Source: Mytilus trossulus (lineage: Eukaryota > Mollusca > Bivalvia > Mytilida > Mytilidae). From it: 64,000 nucleotides of DNA. Numbering within the stretch: the first letter of the stretch is position 1; each line of letters starts with the position of its first letter. The notes below the pieces were generated by a model that had not been told where the DNA came from, did not search any database, and worked only from the letters and a program-made list of their open reading frames with translations. Both the position numbers and the translations under genes were made by a program. Positions 32,283 to 44,354 of this stretch are shown piece after piece. The stretch covers positions 4,941,002 to 5,005,001 of the forward strand of contig NC_086373.1 in assembly GCF_036588685.1 (NCBI RefSeq). The letters are read 5' to 3'.

Positions 32283-32402
32283 GTCTACGACCATATCACG
32301 TTGAAAACACCGGTTCTCGTCCGATCACCGAAGTTAAGCAACGTCGAGCCCGGTTAGTACTTGGATGGGTGACCGCCTGGGAATACCGGGTGTTGTAGAC
32401 AT
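32283..32402 (+). rRNA. 5S rRNA: 5S ribosomal RNA
   Basis: H1-proximal member of the pair following the H1 at 31350. Confidence 0.97.
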
Positions 32403-32545
32403 TTTTTTGTGTTCTTATAATTTTGCATTTCTATCAAACATATAATTAATGTAAAGTTTTGCTTCTCAAAAAAATTATTATATATAAATGTTTGTCAAAA
32501 ATGCTACTACCCAACCTTATATATCAAAAAATTTAACACTTCTGT

Positions 32546-32665
32546 GTCTACGACCATATCACGTTGAAAACACCGGTTCTCGTCCGATCACCGAAGTTAA
32601 GCAACGTCGAGCCCGGTTAGTACTTGGATGGGTGACCGCCTGGGAATACCGGGTGTTGTAGACAT
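32546..32665 (+). rRNA. 5S rRNA: 5S ribosomal RNA
   Basis: Distal member of the pair following the H1 at 31350. Confidence 0.97.
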
Positions 32666-33709
32666 TTTTTTTACGTATAATTTTGTATTCCTACCAAACA
32701 TAATGGTTCAATATTTTTTTTACTAATTTATTTGGATGTAATATTCAATGTATTTAGCTATCGAATGAAGAAAACAGAAAATAAATCATTCATAAATTTA
32801 TTTGGTTTTCAATACCCATCTGCATGTTGAAATATTTTTAAGTGAAATACATGCACGTCAAGTTATATACACTTGAGAATTCCACTCCTTCCACATGCAT
32901 GTGGCTATATATATATTTTTTTTTTAAATTAGGTCTTTGAAAGGTCGTCTGTGATCATATGGTATCCGCCATTTGTCGTCATTTGAAATCGCCTCTTTCT
33001 TTTTGACCAGGGCTTATATGATTCACATTTTTTTCTAAAAGGATTCTAATTAGCAAAAATTCATTATAGCAAAAACAAATAATAAACAATAAATAATAAT
33101 TATAGTTTGTAAAGTTCCAGTAAAAACTTCGAATATTTGAAACGTCTTTCATCTCGGTCAAGGAAGTCCCGGTTTCGAAGTTTGCCATCTTTGTGTGCTT
33201 TCATATCGAAGGCAAAATCTAAATTTCTGGGAAGTCTCTTTATTTCTGTGTATATCTGAAAGCAAAAACATATAAAGAAATGATTTTACTACAAATTCAT
33301 ATCATTTTTACGGCACAATCTAGTTTTTGTGAAATAATACAACACGTTTTCTGATGAAGAATCGCACGAGTGAAATTGACAAGTTGTACATTAATCGTAA
33401 ATATTTCTTCACTCGTGGTATCTTGTTTAATTCTTATGACATATTCTGAAAGATAAATTCCTGCTGAAAATTTTCGTGTATCATTTATATAACAAAAAGT
33501 ACAATTTATTTGAAACAAATGATTAAAACTTGTCGAACAAGCACACAGATTTTCTTGTCGATCTGTTTGAATTAGATTGTCATGAAAGTTTAAGGGTGCT
33601 CTCGTCGAGGTCCGCGTTAGTTTGATAATTACACACTGTCAGTGATTTTTGCATATCATTGTAATCTGTCGTTCATTCGCACACATCGTTCAACAACCAA
33701 AGCCGCAAA

Positions 33710-34306
33710 ATGTCTGACGCACCAGCACCAGTAGTAAAGACCCCAGCTAAGTCACCAAAGAAGAAAGCTGCAGCTAAACCAAAGAAAGTAGCTACTCATC
33801 CAAAATACAGCGAGATGGTCGGAAAGGCTATATCTGCTTTGAAAGAGCGTGGAGGCTCCAGCCGTCAAGCCATCCTCAAGTATATCTTAGCAAACTTCAG
33901 CGTTGGTAGCGATGCAAAAACAGTCAACACTCACTTGAAGTTAGCTCTGAAATCAGGAGTGAAGAGCAATAGCTTGAAACAGTCGAAGGGTACCGGCGCT
34001 TCTGGAAGCTTTAAGATTGGGGAAGTAGCTAAACCAGCTAAGAAACCAGCAAAGAAAGTAGTTAAACCTAAAGCAGCCAAGCCAAAGAAGGCAAAGACAC
34101 CTACCAAAAAGACTGCCGCAAAGAAACCTGCAGCAAAGAAACCAGCAGGTGAAAAGAAAGCAGCTAAACCAAAAGCAAAGAAGCCAGCTGCAAAGAAACC
34201 TGCTGCAAAACCTGCTGCCAAATCTGCAAAGAAAGCCACAAAATCTCCCAAGAAGACAAAGGCTGCAGCTAAACCAAAGAAGGCAAAGACACCAAAGAAG
34301 AAGTAA
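33710..34306 (+). CDS. H1: Linker histone H1, block B2 copy 2
   Basis: Identical protein. Stem-loop 34340-34355. Confidence 0.98.
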   Translation: MSDAPAPVVKTPAKSPKKKAAAKPKKVATHPKYSEMVGKAISALKERGGSSRQAILKYILANFSVGSDAKTVNTHLKLALKSGVKSNSLKQSKGTGASGSFKIGEVAKPAKKPAKKVVKPKAAKPKKAKTPTKKTAAKKPAAKKPAGEKKAAKPKAKKPAAKKPAAKPAAKSAKKATKSPKKTKAAAKPKKAKTPKKK

Positions 34307-34642
34307 ATGAAGGAAGCATGATGCTTTTAAAGCTTAAACAGCCCTTTTAAGGGCTACCAAAATTTTTCAAAAAGAATCTGAAATTGTTGCATGGTATTAG
34401 TCACAAATAAAATATAAAGCTTGTCCCATTTTCTAAATCTCTCTTTCTTCTCTGCAATTTATTTCTATTATAAAGTCCATGTGAACTTGCTAAGTTTTAC
34501 TATCTTCCCCTCTGGATCGTGCAGTAAATATTTAGTTTTGCTTCTATCTTAAACCTGAAAAAAATCTTTTTTATACAAATTCTTGATCTGTTCAAAATTG
34601 CTACTTCCTAACTTTATATATCAAAAATTTTAACACTTCTGT

Positions 34643-34762
34643 GTCTACGACCATATCACGTTGAAAACACCGGTTCTCGTCCGATCACCGAAGTTAAGCA
34701 ACGTCGAGCCCGGTTAGTACTTGGATGGGTGACCGCCTGGGAATACCGGGTGTTGTAGACAT
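34643..34762 (+). rRNA. 5S rRNA: 5S ribosomal RNA
   Basis: H1-proximal member of the pair following the H1 at 33710. Confidence 0.97.
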
Positions 34763-34905
34763 TTTTTTGTGTTCTTATAATTTTGCATTTCTATCAAACA
34801 TATAATTAATGTAAAGTTTTGCTTCTCAAAAAAATTATTATATATAAATGTTTGTCAAAAATGCTACTACCCAACCTTATATATCAAAAAATTTAACACT
34901 TCTGT

Positions 34906-35025
34906 GTCTACGACCATATCACGTTGAAAACACCGGTTCTCGTCCGATCACCGAAGTTAAGCAACGTCGAGCCCGGTTAGTACTTGGATGGGTGACCGCC
35001 TGGGAATACCGGGTGTTGTAGACAT
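34906..35025 (+). rRNA. 5S rRNA: 5S ribosomal RNA
   Basis: Distal member of the pair following the H1 at 33710. Confidence 0.97.
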
Positions 35026-36069
35026 TTTTTTTACGTATAATTTTGTATTCCTACCAAACATAATGGTTCAATATTTTTTTTACTAATTTATTTGGATGTA
35101 ATATTCAATGTATTTAGCTATCGAATGAAGAAAACAGAAAATAAATCATTCATAAATTTATTTGGTTTTCAATACCCATCTGCATGTTGAAATATTTTTA
35201 AGTGAAATACATGCACGTCAAGTTATATACACTTGAGAATTCCACTCCTTCCACATGCATGTGGCTATATATATATTTTTTTTTTAAATTAGGTCTTTGA
35301 AAGGTCGTCTGTGATCATATGGTATCCGCCATTTGTCGTCATTTGAAATCGCCTCTTTCTTTTTGACCAGGGCTTATATGATTCACATTTTTTTCTAAAA
35401 GGATTCTAATTAGCAAAAATTCATTATAGCAAAAACAAATAATAAACAATAAATAATAATTATAGTTTGTAAAGTTCCAGTAAAAACTTCGAATATTTGA
35501 AACGTCTTTCATCTCGGTCAAGGAAGTCCCGGTTTCGAAGTTTGCCATCTTTGTGTGCTTTCATATCGAAGGCAAAATCTAAATTTCTGGGAAGTCTCTT
35601 TATTTCTGTGTATATCTGAAAGCAAAAACATATAAAGAAATGATTTTACTACAAATTCATATCATTTTTACGGCACAATCTAGTTTTTGTGAAATAATAC
35701 AACACGTTTTCTGATGAAGAATCGCACGAGTGAAATTGACAAGTTGTACATTAATCGTAAATATTTCTTCACTCGTGGTATCTTGTTTAATTCTTATGAC
35801 ATATTCTGAAAGATAAATTCCTGCTGAAAATTTTCGTGTATCATTTATATAACAAAAAGTACAATTTATTTGAAACAAATGATTAAAACTTGTCGAACAA
35901 GCACACAGATTTTCTTGTCGATCTGTTTGAATTAGATTGTCATGAAAGTTTAAGGGTGCTCTCGTCGAGGTCCGCGTTAGTTTGATAATTACACACTGTC
36001 AGTGATTTTTGCATATCATTGTAATCTGTCGTTCATTCGCACACATCGTTCAACAACCAAAGCCGCAAA

Positions 36070-36666
36070 ATGTCTGACGCACCAGCACCAGTAGTAAAGA
36101 CCCCAGCTAAGTCACCAAAGAAGAAAGCTGCAGCTAAACCAAAGAAAGTAGCTACTCATCCAAAATACAGCGAGATGGTCGGAAAGGCTATATCTGCTTT
36201 GAAAGAGCGTGGAGGCTCCAGCCGTCAAGCCATCCTCAAGTATATCTTAGCAAACTTCAGCGTTGGTAGCGATGCAAAAACAGTCAACACTCACTTGAAG
36301 TTAGCTCTGAAATCAGGAGTGAAGAGCAATAGCTTGAAACAGTCGAAGGGTACCGGCGCTTCTGGAAGCTTTAAGATTGGGGAAGTAGCTAAACCAGCTA
36401 AGAAACCAGCAAAGAAAGTAGTTAAACCTAAAGCAGCCAAGCCAAAGAAGGCAAAGACACCTACCAAAAAGACTGCCGCAAAGAAACCTGCAGCAAAGAA
36501 ACCAGCAGGTGAAAAGAAAGCAGCTAAACCAAAAGCAAAGAAGCCAGCTGCAAAGAAACCTGCTGCAAAACCTGCTGCCAAATCTGCAAAGAAAGCCACA
36601 AAATCTCCCAAGAAGACAAAGGCTGCAGCTAAACCAAAGAAGGCAAAGACACCAAAGAAGAAGTAA
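36070..36666 (+). CDS. H1: Linker histone H1, block B2 copy 3
   Basis: Identical protein. Stem-loop 36700-36715. Confidence 0.98.
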   Translation: MSDAPAPVVKTPAKSPKKKAAAKPKKVATHPKYSEMVGKAISALKERGGSSRQAILKYILANFSVGSDAKTVNTHLKLALKSGVKSNSLKQSKGTGASGSFKIGEVAKPAKKPAKKVVKPKAAKPKKAKTPTKKTAAKKPAAKKPAGEKKAAKPKAKKPAAKKPAAKPAAKSAKKATKSPKKTKAAAKPKKAKTPKKK

Positions 36667-37002
36667 ATGAAGGAAGCATGATGCTTTTAAAGCTTAAACA
36701 GCCCTTTTAAGGGCTACCAAAATTTTTCAAAAAGAATCTGAAATTGTTGCATGGTATTAGTCACAAATAAAATATAAAGCTTGTCCCATTTTCTAAATCT
36801 CTCTTTCTTCTCTGCAATTTATTTCTATTATAAAGTCCATGTGAACTTGCTAAGTTTTACTATCTTCCCCTCTGGATCGTGCAGTAAATATTTAGTTTTG
36901 CTTCTATCTTAAACCTGAAAAAAATCTTTTTTATACAAATTCTTGATCTGTTCAAAATTGCTACTTCCTAACTTTATATATCAAAAATTTTAACACTTCT
37001 GT

Positions 37003-37122
37003 GTCTACGACCATATCACGTTGAAAACACCGGTTCTCGTCCGATCACCGAAGTTAAGCAACGTCGAGCCCGGTTAGTACTTGGATGGGTGACCGCCTGG
37101 GAATACCGGGTGTTGTAGACAT
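37003..37122 (+). rRNA. 5S rRNA: 5S ribosomal RNA
   Basis: H1-proximal member of the pair following the H1 at 36070. Confidence 0.97.
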
Positions 37123-37265
37123 TTTTTTGTGTTCTTATAATTTTGCATTTCTATCAAACATATAATTAATGTAAAGTTTTGCTTCTCAAAAAAATTATTA
37201 TATATAAATGTTTGTCAAAAATGCTACTACCCAACCTTATATATCAAAAAATTTAACACTTCTGT

Positions 37266-37385
37266 GTCTACGACCATATCACGTTGAAAACACCGGTTCT
37301 CGTCCGATCACCGAAGTTAAGCAACGTCGAGCCCGGTTAGTACTTGGATGGGTGACCGCCTGGGAATACCGGGTGTTGTAGACAT
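37266..37385 (+). rRNA. 5S rRNA: 5S ribosomal RNA
   Basis: Distal member of the pair following the H1 at 36070. Confidence 0.97.
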
Positions 37386-38429
37386 TTTTTTTACGTATAA
37401 TTTTGTATTCCTACCAAACATAATGGTTCAATATTTTTTTTACTAATTTATTTGGATGTAATATTCAATGTATTTAGCTATCGAATGAAGAAAACAGAAA
37501 ATAAATCATTCATAAATTTATTTGGTTTTCAATACCCATCTGCATGTTGAAATATTTTTAAGTGAAATACATGCACGTCAAGTTATATACACTTGAGAAT
37601 TCCACTCCTTCCACATGCATGTGGCTATATATATATTTTTTTTTTAAATTAGGTCTTTGAAAGGTCGTCTGTGATCATATGGTATCCGCCATTTGTCGTC
37701 ATTTGAAATCGCCTCTTTCTTTTTGACCAGGGCTTATATGATTCACATTTTTTTCTAAAAGGATTCTAATTAGCAAAAATTCATTATAGCAAAAACAAAT
37801 AATAAACAATAAATAATAATTATAGTTTGTAAAGTTCCAGTAAAAACTTCGAATATTTGAAACGTCTTTCATCTCGGTCAAGGAAGTCCCGGTTTCGAAG
37901 TTTGCCATCTTTGTGTGCTTTCATATCGAAGGCAAAATCTAAATTTCTGGGAAGTCTCTTTATTTCTGTGTATATCTGAAAGCAAAAACATATAAAGAAA
38001 TGATTTTACTACAAATTCATATCATTTTTACGGCACAATCTAGTTTTTGTGAAATAATACAACACGTTTTCTGATGAAGAATCGCACGAGTGAAATTGAC
38101 AAGTTGTACATTAATCGTAAATATTTCTTCACTCGTGGTATCTTGTTTAATTCTTATGACATATTCTGAAAGATAAATTCCTGCTGAAAATTTTCGTGTA
38201 TCATTTATATAACAAAAAGTACAATTTATTTGAAACAAATGATTAAAACTTGTCGAACAAGCACACAGATTTTCTTGTCGATCTGTTTGAATTAGATTGT
38301 CATGAAAGTTTAAGGGTGCTCTCGTCGAGGTCCGCGTTAGTTTGATAATTACACACTGTCAGTGATTTTTGCATATCATTGTAATCTGTCGTTCATTCGC
38401 ACACATCGTTCAACAACCAAAGCCGCAAA

Positions 38430-39026
38430 ATGTCTGACGCACCAGCACCAGTAGTAAAGACCCCAGCTAAGTCACCAAAGAAGAAAGCTGCAGCTAAACC
38501 AAAGAAAGTAGCTACTCATCCAAAATACAGCGAGATGGTCGGAAAGGCTATATCTGCTTTGAAAGAGCGTGGAGGCTCCAGCCGTCAAGCCATCCTCAAG
38601 TATATCTTAGCAAACTTCAGCGTTGGTAGCGATGCAAAAACAGTCAACACTCACTTGAAGTTAGCTCTGAAATCAGGAGTGAAGAGCAATAGCTTGAAAC
38701 AGTCGAAGGGTACCGGCGCTTCTGGAAGCTTTAAGATTGGGGAAGTAGCTAAACCAGCTAAGAAACCAGCAAAGAAAGTAGTTAAACCTAAAGCAGCCAA
38801 GCCAAAGAAGGCAAAGACACCTACCAAAAAGACTGCCGCAAAGAAACCTGCAGCAAAGAAACCAGCAGGTGAAAAGAAAGCAGCTAAACCAAAAGCAAAG
38901 AAGCCAGCTGCAAAGAAACCTGCTGCAAAACCTGCTGCCAAATCTGCAAAGAAAGCCACAAAATCTCCCAAGAAGACAAAGGCTGCAGCTAAACCAAAGA
39001 AGGCAAAGACACCAAAGAAGAAGTAA
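38430..39026 (+). CDS. H1: Linker histone H1, block B2 copy 4
   Basis: Identical protein. Stem-loop 39060-39075. Confidence 0.98.
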   Translation: MSDAPAPVVKTPAKSPKKKAAAKPKKVATHPKYSEMVGKAISALKERGGSSRQAILKYILANFSVGSDAKTVNTHLKLALKSGVKSNSLKQSKGTGASGSFKIGEVAKPAKKPAKKVVKPKAAKPKKAKTPTKKTAAKKPAAKKPAGEKKAAKPKAKKPAAKKPAAKPAAKSAKKATKSPKKTKAAAKPKKAKTPKKK

Positions 39027-39362
39027 ATGAAGGAAGCATGATGCTTTTAAAGCTTAAACAGCCCTTTTAAGGGCTACCAAAATTTTTCAAAAAGAATCTG
39101 AAATTGTTGCATGGTATTAGTCACAAATAAAATATAAAGCTTGTCCCATTTTCTAAATCTCTCTTTCTTCTCTGCAATTTATTTCTATTATAAAGTCCAT
39201 GTGAACTTGCTAAGTTTTACTATCTTCCCCTCTGGATCGTGCAGTAAATATTTAGTTTTGCTTCTATCTTAAACCTGAAAAAAATCTTTTTTATACAAAT
39301 TCTTGATCTGTTCAAAATTGCTACTTCCTAACTTTATATATCAAAAATTTTAACACTTCTGT

Positions 39363-39482
39363 GTCTACGACCATATCACGTTGAAAACACCGGTTCTCGT
39401 CCGATCACCGAAGTTAAGCAACGTCGAGCCCGGTTAGTACTTGGATGGGTGACCGCCTGGGAATACCGGGTGTTGTAGACAT
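39363..39482 (+). rRNA. 5S rRNA: 5S ribosomal RNA
   Basis: H1-proximal member of the pair following the H1 at 38430. Confidence 0.97.
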
Positions 39483-39625
39483 TTTTTTGTGTTCTTATAA
39501 TTTTGCATTTCTATCAAACATATAATTAATGTAAAGTTTTGCTTCTCAAAAAAATTATTATATATAAATGTTTGTCAAAAATGCTACTACCCAACCTTAT
39601 ATATCAAAAAATTTAACACTTCTGT

Positions 39626-39745
39626 GTCTACGACCATATCACGTTGAAAACACCGGTTCTCGTCCGATCACCGAAGTTAAGCAACGTCGAGCCCGGTTAG
39701 TACTTGGATGGGTGACCGCCTGGGAATACCGGGTGTTGTAGACAT
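39626..39745 (+). rRNA. 5S rRNA: 5S ribosomal RNA
   Basis: Distal member of the pair following the H1 at 38430. Confidence 0.97.
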
Positions 39746-40789
39746 TTTTTTTACGTATAATTTTGTATTCCTACCAAACATAATGGTTCAATATTTTTTT
39801 TACTAATTTATTTGGATGTAATATTCAATGTATTTAGCTATCGAATGAAGAAAACAGAAAATAAATCATTCATAAATTTATTTGGTTTTCAATACCCATC
39901 TGCATGTTGAAATATTTTTAAGTGAAATACATGCACGTCAAGTTATATACACTTGAGAATTCCACTCCTTCCACATGCATGTGGCTATATATATATTTTT
40001 TTTTTAAATTAGGTCTTTGAAAGGTCGTCTGTGATCATATGGTATCCGCCATTTGTCGTCATTTGAAATCGCCTCTTTCTTTTTGACCAGGGCTTATATG
40101 ATTCACATTTTTTTCTAAAAGGATTCTAATTAGCAAAAATTCATTATAGCAAAAACAAATAATAAACAATAAATAATAATTATAGTTTGTAAAGTTCCAG
40201 TAAAAACTTCGAATATTTGAAACGTCTTTCATCTCGGTCAAGGAAGTCCCGGTTTCGAAGTTTGCCATCTTTGTGTGCTTTCATATCGAAGGCAAAATCT
40301 AAATTTCTGGGAAGTCTCTTTATTTCTGTGTATATCTGAAAGCAAAAACATATAAAGAAATGATTTTACTACAAATTCATATCATTTTTACGGCACAATC
40401 TAGTTTTTGTGAAATAATACAACACGTTTTCTGATGAAGAATCGCACGAGTGAAATTGACAAGTTGTACATTAATCGTAAATATTTCTTCACTCGTGGTA
40501 TCTTGTTTAATTCTTATGACATATTCTGAAAGATAAATTCCTGCTGAAAATTTTCGTGTATCATTTATATAACAAAAAGTACAATTTATTTGAAACAAAT
40601 GATTAAAACTTGTCGAACAAGCACACAGATTTTCTTGTCGATCTGTTTGAATTAGATTGTCATGAAAGTTTAAGGGTGCTCTCGTCGAGGTCCGCGTTAG
40701 TTTGATAATTACACACTGTCAGTGATTTTTGCATATCATTGTAATCTGTCGTTCATTCGCACACATCGTTCAACAACCAAAGCCGCAAA

Positions 40790-41386
40790 ATGTCTGACGC
40801 ACCAGCACCAGTAGTAAAGACCCCAGCTAAGTCACCAAAGAAGAAAGCTGCAGCTAAACCAAAGAAAGTAGCTACTCATCCAAAATACAGCGAGATGGTC
40901 GGAAAGGCTATATCTGCTTTGAAAGAGCGTGGAGGCTCCAGCCGTCAAGCCATCCTCAAGTATATCTTAGCAAACTTCAGCGTTGGTAGCGATGCAAAAA
41001 CAGTCAACACTCACTTGAAGTTAGCTCTGAAATCAGGAGTGAAGAGCAATAGCTTGAAACAGTCGAAGGGTACCGGCGCTTCTGGAAGCTTTAAGATTGG
41101 GGAAGTAGCTAAACCAGCTAAGAAACCAGCAAAGAAAGTAGTTAAACCTAAAGCAGCCAAGCCAAAGAAGGCAAAGACACCTACCAAAAAGACTGCCGCA
41201 AAGAAACCTGCAGCAAAGAAACCAGCAGGTGAAAAGAAAGCAGCTAAACCAAAAGCAAAGAAGCCAGCTGCAAAGAAACCTGCTGCAAAACCTGCTGCCA
41301 AATCTGCAAAGAAAGCCACAAAATCTCCCAAGAAGACAAAGGCTGCAGCTAAACCAAAGAAGGCAAAGACACCAAAGAAGAAGTAA
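40790..41386 (+). CDS. H1: Linker histone H1, block B2 copy 5
   Basis: Identical protein. Stem-loop 41420-41435. Confidence 0.98.
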   Translation: MSDAPAPVVKTPAKSPKKKAAAKPKKVATHPKYSEMVGKAISALKERGGSSRQAILKYILANFSVGSDAKTVNTHLKLALKSGVKSNSLKQSKGTGASGSFKIGEVAKPAKKPAKKVVKPKAAKPKKAKTPTKKTAAKKPAAKKPAGEKKAAKPKAKKPAAKKPAAKPAAKSAKKATKSPKKTKAAAKPKKAKTPKKK

Positions 41387-41722
41387 ATGAAGGAAGCATG
41401 ATGCTTTTAAAGCTTAAACAGCCCTTTTAAGGGCTACCAAAATTTTTCAAAAAGAATCTGAAATTGTTGCATGGTATTAGTCACAAATAAAATATAAAGC
41501 TTGTCCCATTTTCTAAATCTCTCTTTCTTCTCTGCAATTTATTTCTATTATAAAGTCCATGTGAACTTGCTAAGTTTTACTATCTTCCCCTCTGGATCGT
41601 GCAGTAAATATTTAGTTTTGCTTCTATCTTAAACCTGAAAAAAATCTTTTTTATACAAATTCTTGATCTGTTCAAAATTGCTACTTCCTAACTTTATATA
41701 TCAAAAATTTTAACACTTCTGT

Positions 41723-41842
41723 GTCTACGACCATATCACGTTGAAAACACCGGTTCTCGTCCGATCACCGAAGTTAAGCAACGTCGAGCCCGGTTAGTAC
41801 TTGGATGGGTGACCGCCTGGGAATACCGGGTGTTGTAGACAT
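41723..41842 (+). rRNA. 5S rRNA: 5S ribosomal RNA
   Basis: H1-proximal member of the pair following the H1 at 40790; intact. Confidence 0.97.
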
Positions 41843-41985
41843 TTTTTTGTGTTCTTATAATTTTGCATTTCTATCAAACATATAATTAATGTAAAGTTTT
41901 GCTTCTCAAAAAAATTATTATATATAAATGTTTGTCAAAAATGCTACTACCCAACCTTATATATCAAAAAATTTAACACTTCTGT

Positions 41986-42104
41986 GTCTACGACCATATC
42001 ACGTTGAAAACACCGGTTCTCGTCCGATCACCGAAGTTAAGCAACGTCGAGCCGGTTAGTACTTGGATGGGTGACCGCCTGGGAATACCGGGTGTTGTAG
42101 ACAT
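41986..42104 (+). rRNA. 5S rRNA: 5S ribosomal RNA with one-base deletion
   Basis: Reads GTCGAGCCGG where every other copy has GTCGAGCCCGG, a C lost within the internal promoter region near position 42052, giving 119 nt. It lies 1.2 kb from the second gap. Either a damaged gene or a homopolymer error. Confidence 0.93.
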
Positions 42105-43148
42105 TTTTTTTACGTATAATTTTGTATTCCTACCAAACATAATGGTTCAATATTTTTTTTACTAATTTATTTGGATGTAATATTCAATGTATTTAGCTAT
42201 CGAATGAAGAAAACAGAAAATAAATCATTCATAAATTTATTTGGTTTTCAATACCCATCTGCATGTTGAAATATTTTTAAGTGAAATACATGCACGTCAA
42301 GTTATATACACTTGAGAATTCCACTCCTTCCACATGCATGTGGCTATATATATATTTTTTTTTTAAATTAGGTCTTTGAAAGGTCGTCTGTGATCATATG
42401 GTATCCGCCATTTGTCGTCATTTGAAATCGCCTCTTTCTTTTTGACCAGGGCTTATATGATTCACATTTTTTTCTAAAAGGATTCTAATTAGCAAAAATT
42501 CATTATAGCAAAAACAAATAATAAACAATAAATAATAATTATAGTTTGTAAAGTTCCAGTAAAAACTTCGAATATTTGAAACGTCTTTCATCTCGGTCAA
42601 GGAAGTCCCGGTTTCGAAGTTTGCCATCTTTGTGTGCTTTCATATCGAAGGCAAAATCTAAATTTCTGGGAAGTCTCTTTATTTCTGTGTATATCTGAAA
42701 GCAAAAACATATAAAGAAATGATTTTACTACAAATTCATATCATTTTTACGGCACAATCTAGTTTTTGTGAAATAATACAACACGTTTTCTGATGAAGAA
42801 TCGCACGAGTGAAATTGACAAGTTGTACATTAATCGTAAATATTTCTTCACTCGTGGTATCTTGTTTAATTCTTATGACATATTCTGAAAGATAAATTCC
42901 TGCTGAAAATTTTCGTGTATCATTTATATAACAAAAAGTACAATTTATTTGAAACAAATGATTAAAACTTGTCGAACAAGCACACAGATTTTCTTGTCGA
43001 TCTGTTTGAATTAGATTGTCATGAAAGTTTAAGGGTGCTCTCGTCGAGGTCCGCGTTAGTTTGATAATTACACACTGTCAGTGATTTTTGCATATCATTG
43101 TAATCTGTCGTTCATTCGCACACATCGTTCAACAACCAAAGCCGCAAA

Positions 43149-43300
43149 ATGTCTGACGCACCAGCACCAGTAGTAAAGACCCCAGCTAAGTCACCAAAGA
43201 AGAAAGCTGCAGCTAAACCAAAGAAAGTAGCTACTCATCCAAAATACAGCGAGATGGTCGGAAAGGCTATATCTGCTTTGAAAGAGCGTGGAGGCTCCAG
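43149..43300 (+). CDS. H1: Linker histone H1, cut by assembly gap
   Basis: The first 50 codons are identical to other copies up to ERGGSS, then Ns begin. Residues after the gap do not continue this gene: the sequence at 43401 belongs to a unit of opposite orientation. Confidence 0.95.
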
Positions 43301-43400
43301 NNNNNNNNNNNNNNNNNNNNNNNNNNNNNNNNNNNNNNNNNNNNNNNNNNNNNNNNNNNNNNNNNNNNNNNNNNNNNNNNNNNNNNNNNNNNNNNNNNNN
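43301..43400. other. Assembly gap (100 N)
   Basis: Exactly 100 unknown bases. H1 and 5S strand changes from plus to minus across it while the unit type stays the same. Confidence 0.99.
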
Positions 43401-43686
43401 AACAGATCAAGAATTTGTATAAAAAAGATTTTTTTCAGGTTTAAGATAGAAGCAAAACTAAATATTTACTGCACGATCCAGAGGGGAAGATAGTAAAACT
43501 TAGCAAGTTCACATGGACTTTATAATAGAAATAAATTGCAGAGAAGAAAGAGAGATTTAGAAAATGGGACAAGCTTTATATTTTATTTGTGACTAATACC
43601 ATGCAACAATTTCAGATTCTTTTTGAAAAATTTTGGTAGCCCTTAAAAGGGCTGTTTAAGCTTTAAAAGCATCATGCTTCCTTCAT

Positions 43687-44283
43687 TTACTTCTTCTTTG
43701 GTGTCTTTGCCTTCTTTGGTTTAGCTGCAGCCTTTGTCTTCTTGGGAGATTTTGTGGCTTTCTTTGCAGATTTGGCAGCAGGTTTTGCAGCAGGTTTCTT
43801 TGCAGCTGGCTTCTTTGCTTTTGGTTTAGCTGCTTTCTTTTCACCTGCTGGTTTCTTTGCTGCAGGTTTCTTTGCGGCAGTCTTTTTGGTAGGTGTCTTT
43901 GCCTTCTTTGGCTTGGCTGCTTTAGGTTTAACTACTTTCTTTGCTGGTTTCTTAGCTGGTTTAGCTACTTCCCCAATCTTAAAGCTTCCAGAAGCGCCGG
44001 TACCCTTCGACTGTTTCAAGCTATTGCTCTTCACTCCTGATTTCAGAGCTAACTTCAAGTGAGTGTTGACTGTTTTTGCATCGCTACCAACGCTGAAGTT
44101 TGCTAAGATATACTTGAGGATGGCTTGACGGCTGGAGCCTCCACGCTCTTTCAAAGCAGATATAGCCTTTCCGACCATCTCGCTGTATTTTGGATGAGTA
44201 GCTACTTTCTTTGGTTTAGCTGCAGCTTTCTTCTTTGGTGACTTAGCTGGGGTCTTTACTACTGGTGCTGGTGCGTCAGACAT
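43687..44283 (-). CDS. H1: Linker histone H1, block C copy 1
   Basis: Identical protein. Stem-loop 43638-43653. Confidence 0.98.
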   Translation of the reverse strand: MSDAPAPVVKTPAKSPKKKAAAKPKKVATHPKYSEMVGKAISALKERGGSSRQAILKYILANFSVGSDAKTVNTHLKLALKSGVKSNSLKQSKGTGASGSFKIGEVAKPAKKPAKKVVKPKAAKPKKAKTPTKKTAAKKPAAKKPAGEKKAAKPKAKKPAAKKPAAKPAAKSAKKATKSPKKTKAAAKPKKAKTPKKK

Positions 44284-44354
44284 TTTGCGGCTTTGGTTGT
44301 TGAACGATGTGTGCGAATGAACGACAGATTACAATGATATGCAAAAATCACTGA

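Larger units (their letters stand above)
31287..43300 (+). repeat. Block B2: tandem H1 + two 5S units on plus, 2360-bp period
   Basis: Resumes 63 bp upstream of the H1 at 31350 and repeats every 2360 bp through 40790; the last interval is 2359 bp because of a one-base loss in a 5S gene. Unit sequence is the same as B1. The block ends inside an H1 gene at the second gap. Confidence 0.95.
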
